Origin: Mariniphaga sp963747515
GTDB taxonomy: Bacteria > Bacteroidota > Bacteroidia > Bacteroidales > Prolixibacteraceae
Direction of reading: 5' to 3'
NCBI GenBank assembly: GCA_963747515.1
Contig: CAVVFN010000009.1
Location: 248,001-312,000, forward strand
Length of the DNA stretch: 64,000 bases
Shown one piece after another: positions 63,369-64,000 of this stretch. A program made the position numbers and the translations under genes. The stretch's first letter is position 1; the number at the start of each line of letters is the position of its first letter. The notes beneath the pieces were generated by a model, which was not told where the DNA came from, ran no database searches, and was given only the letters and a program-made list of their open reading frames with translations.

Positions 63369-63695
63369 ATGATGACAAAAGAAAAATTAGAAGAATTTGA
63401 AAGATTCCTTGAAAAATCAATGTTTTTATCTAAGGCCGATTCAGATGAATTTGGTATTTCTAAAATTTGTGAAATGAAGTTACATAAGAAAATTAAAAAC
63501 GAAACCAATTACTTTGAGTTTGATAATCTACTTGATGCTATTTATTCATTTCACGAACTTACTGACACTAAAACCGCAAAAGACATGGAAAACTCCCTAA
63601 AACATCAAGCCGACATCTTAAACATCGGCGACAACAGGAGAATTTTCGTTGAAATTATTTGTTACGATCCCTTTCTTAAAAAAGATGTGGTGTAA
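63369..63695 (+). CDS. Cassette ORF 2: hypothetical protein
   Basis: A 108-residue soluble, Lys/Glu-rich protein (MMTKEKLEEFERFLEKSMFL, later FDNLLDAIYSFHEL). No family recognised. It starts 41 bp after ORF 1. Its last 78 bp overlap the end of ORF 3 on the other strand. Confidence 0.55.
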   Translation: MMTKEKLEEFERFLEKSMFLSKADSDEFGISKICEMKLHKKIKNETNYFEFDNLLDAIYSFHELTDTKTAKDMENSLKHQADILNIGDNRRIFVEIICYDPFLKKDVV

Positions 63696-63860
63696 TATCT
63701 TTTTTAGAGATTCCCTATCCTCTATTCGTTGACCAATATCTAAAATGTCGTTAACGAATTTTCTTTCCGTTTCAGATAGTTTAGGATTAAATTTCACAGT
63801 TAATTTGTCAAATTCAAATGGAAATTTTTTTCTTAATTCTTCATATTCCTTGCTGTCCAT
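63618..63860 (-). CDS. Cassette ORF 3: hypothetical protein, convergent with ORF 2
   Basis: An 80-residue frame on the minus strand (MDSKEYEELRKKFPFEFDKL, then NDILDIGQRIEDRESLKKIL). Composition and helix pattern look protein-like. It overlaps ORF 2 tail-to-tail by 78 bp. Both may be real as a convergent pair, or one may be a shadow. Its start lies 20 bp inside the left end of the attC-like dyad. Confidence 0.45.
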   Translation of the reverse strand: MDSKEYEELRKKFPFEFDKLTVKFNPKLSETERKFVNDILDIGQRIEDRESLKKILHHIFFKKGIVTNNFNENSPVVADV

Positions 63861-63879
63861 AATGAAAAAGGAAATAATC

Positions 63880-63979
63880 GCGCTGTAACAACCGTATATA
63901 GTTTATGCGCTGTTAGGTTCGTGCTATTATCTGATGTTCCGGTTAAGCGCACAAACCATATACTTAACCGTTACATCGC
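63880..63979. repeat. attC-like imperfect palindrome at the end of the cassette
   Basis: Outer arms GCGCTGTAAC (63880-63889) and GTTACATCGC (63970-63979) are inverted copies (9 of 10). Inner arms GTATATAGTTTATGCGC (63894-63910) and GCGCACAAACCATATAC (63947-63963) match at 15 of 17. Between outer and inner arms lie unequal spacers, AACC (4 nt) and TTAACC (6 nt). The centre is 36 nt. This reproduces the R-box, unpaired spacer, L-box, variable stem order of integron attC sites. The outer core TGTAAC/GTTACA differs from the classic GTTRRRY at one position. Confidence 0.75.
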
Positions 63980-64000
63980 ATTGACAAAAAGGTAAGTGCT
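63967..64000 (+). repeat. Cassette-boundary repeat, copy 2
   Basis: Second copy of the 34-bp repeat, 33 of 34 identical to 62817-62850. Its left end is the right outer arm of the attC-like palindrome. It runs to the last base of the window, so its full length and the next cassette are cut off. Distance between copies is 1150 bp. Confidence 0.85.

Overview
The window looks like a chromosomal segment of a Bacteroidota bacterium, probably from the Bacteroidales/Marinilabiliales side. The evidence is a PorZ-type component of the type IX secretion system, carboxypeptidase-regulatory-domain envelope proteins, many promoter boxes of the Bacteroidota form TAnnTTTG (one with an ideal TTG-N19-TAnnTTTG spacing before rplU), few Shine-Dalgarno sites and an AT-rich coding style. 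No tRNA, rRNA or CRISPR array was found. The genus cannot be named from sequence reading alone.

Layout. 1-8 kb: end of a histidine kinase, a MEMO1-AMMECR1 fusion, then a TetR-led operon (outer-membrane barrel, ABC ATPase, two FtsX-like permeases, LolA-like protein) that looks like an envelope lipid or lipoprotein export system. 8-13.6 kb: recO, porZ, rdgB, a coiled-coil hypothetical and a CPBP protease. 14-20.6 kb: an IS5-family relic, then a four-gene operon that makes homocysteine by the route first known from methanogens (aspartate-semialdehyde sulfurtransferase, its NIL/ferredoxin partner and the UPF0280 protein) and methylates it with MetH. The aspartate kinase at 31-32.5 kb could feed it. 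20.8-26.7 kb: a rhamnogalacturonan-type catabolic operon (GH88-like hydrolase, sugar isomerase, PL11-like lyase, Gfo/Idh dehydrogenase, SDR). 27-36 kb: an ECF sigma factor and membrane partner, glmM, a frameshifted aldo/keto reductase beside an older decayed copy, aspartate kinase and envelope proteins. 36.5-41.3 kb: a compact type III polyketide synthase cluster with UbiA-like, methyltransferase, FAD monooxygenase and membrane proteins. 41.5-60.4 kb: valS, lipoproteins, dodecin, a polX-kinase-ppsA-fpg run, nucleoside transporter, bifunctional nuclease, rplU-rpmA (L27 carries an extra HhH domain) and serS.

The last 3 kb is the most unusual part. A tyrosine recombinase with an extra N-terminal domain is followed by a 34-bp repeat, a 1.15-kb block of three small unrecognised ORFs, and a second copy of the repeat at the very end of the window. 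The second copy forms the right half of a ~100-bp imperfect palindrome with attC-like geometry (outer arms, unequal unpaired spacers, inner arms, variable centre). This reads as the proximal end of an integron-like cassette array.

A second signal not explained by genes is a family of three intergenic palindromic arrays (1760-1869, 29636-29734, 60646-60741). Each is built from 11-bp units in strict register, one DNA helical turn, inverted about a centre. Each array has its own unit sequence.
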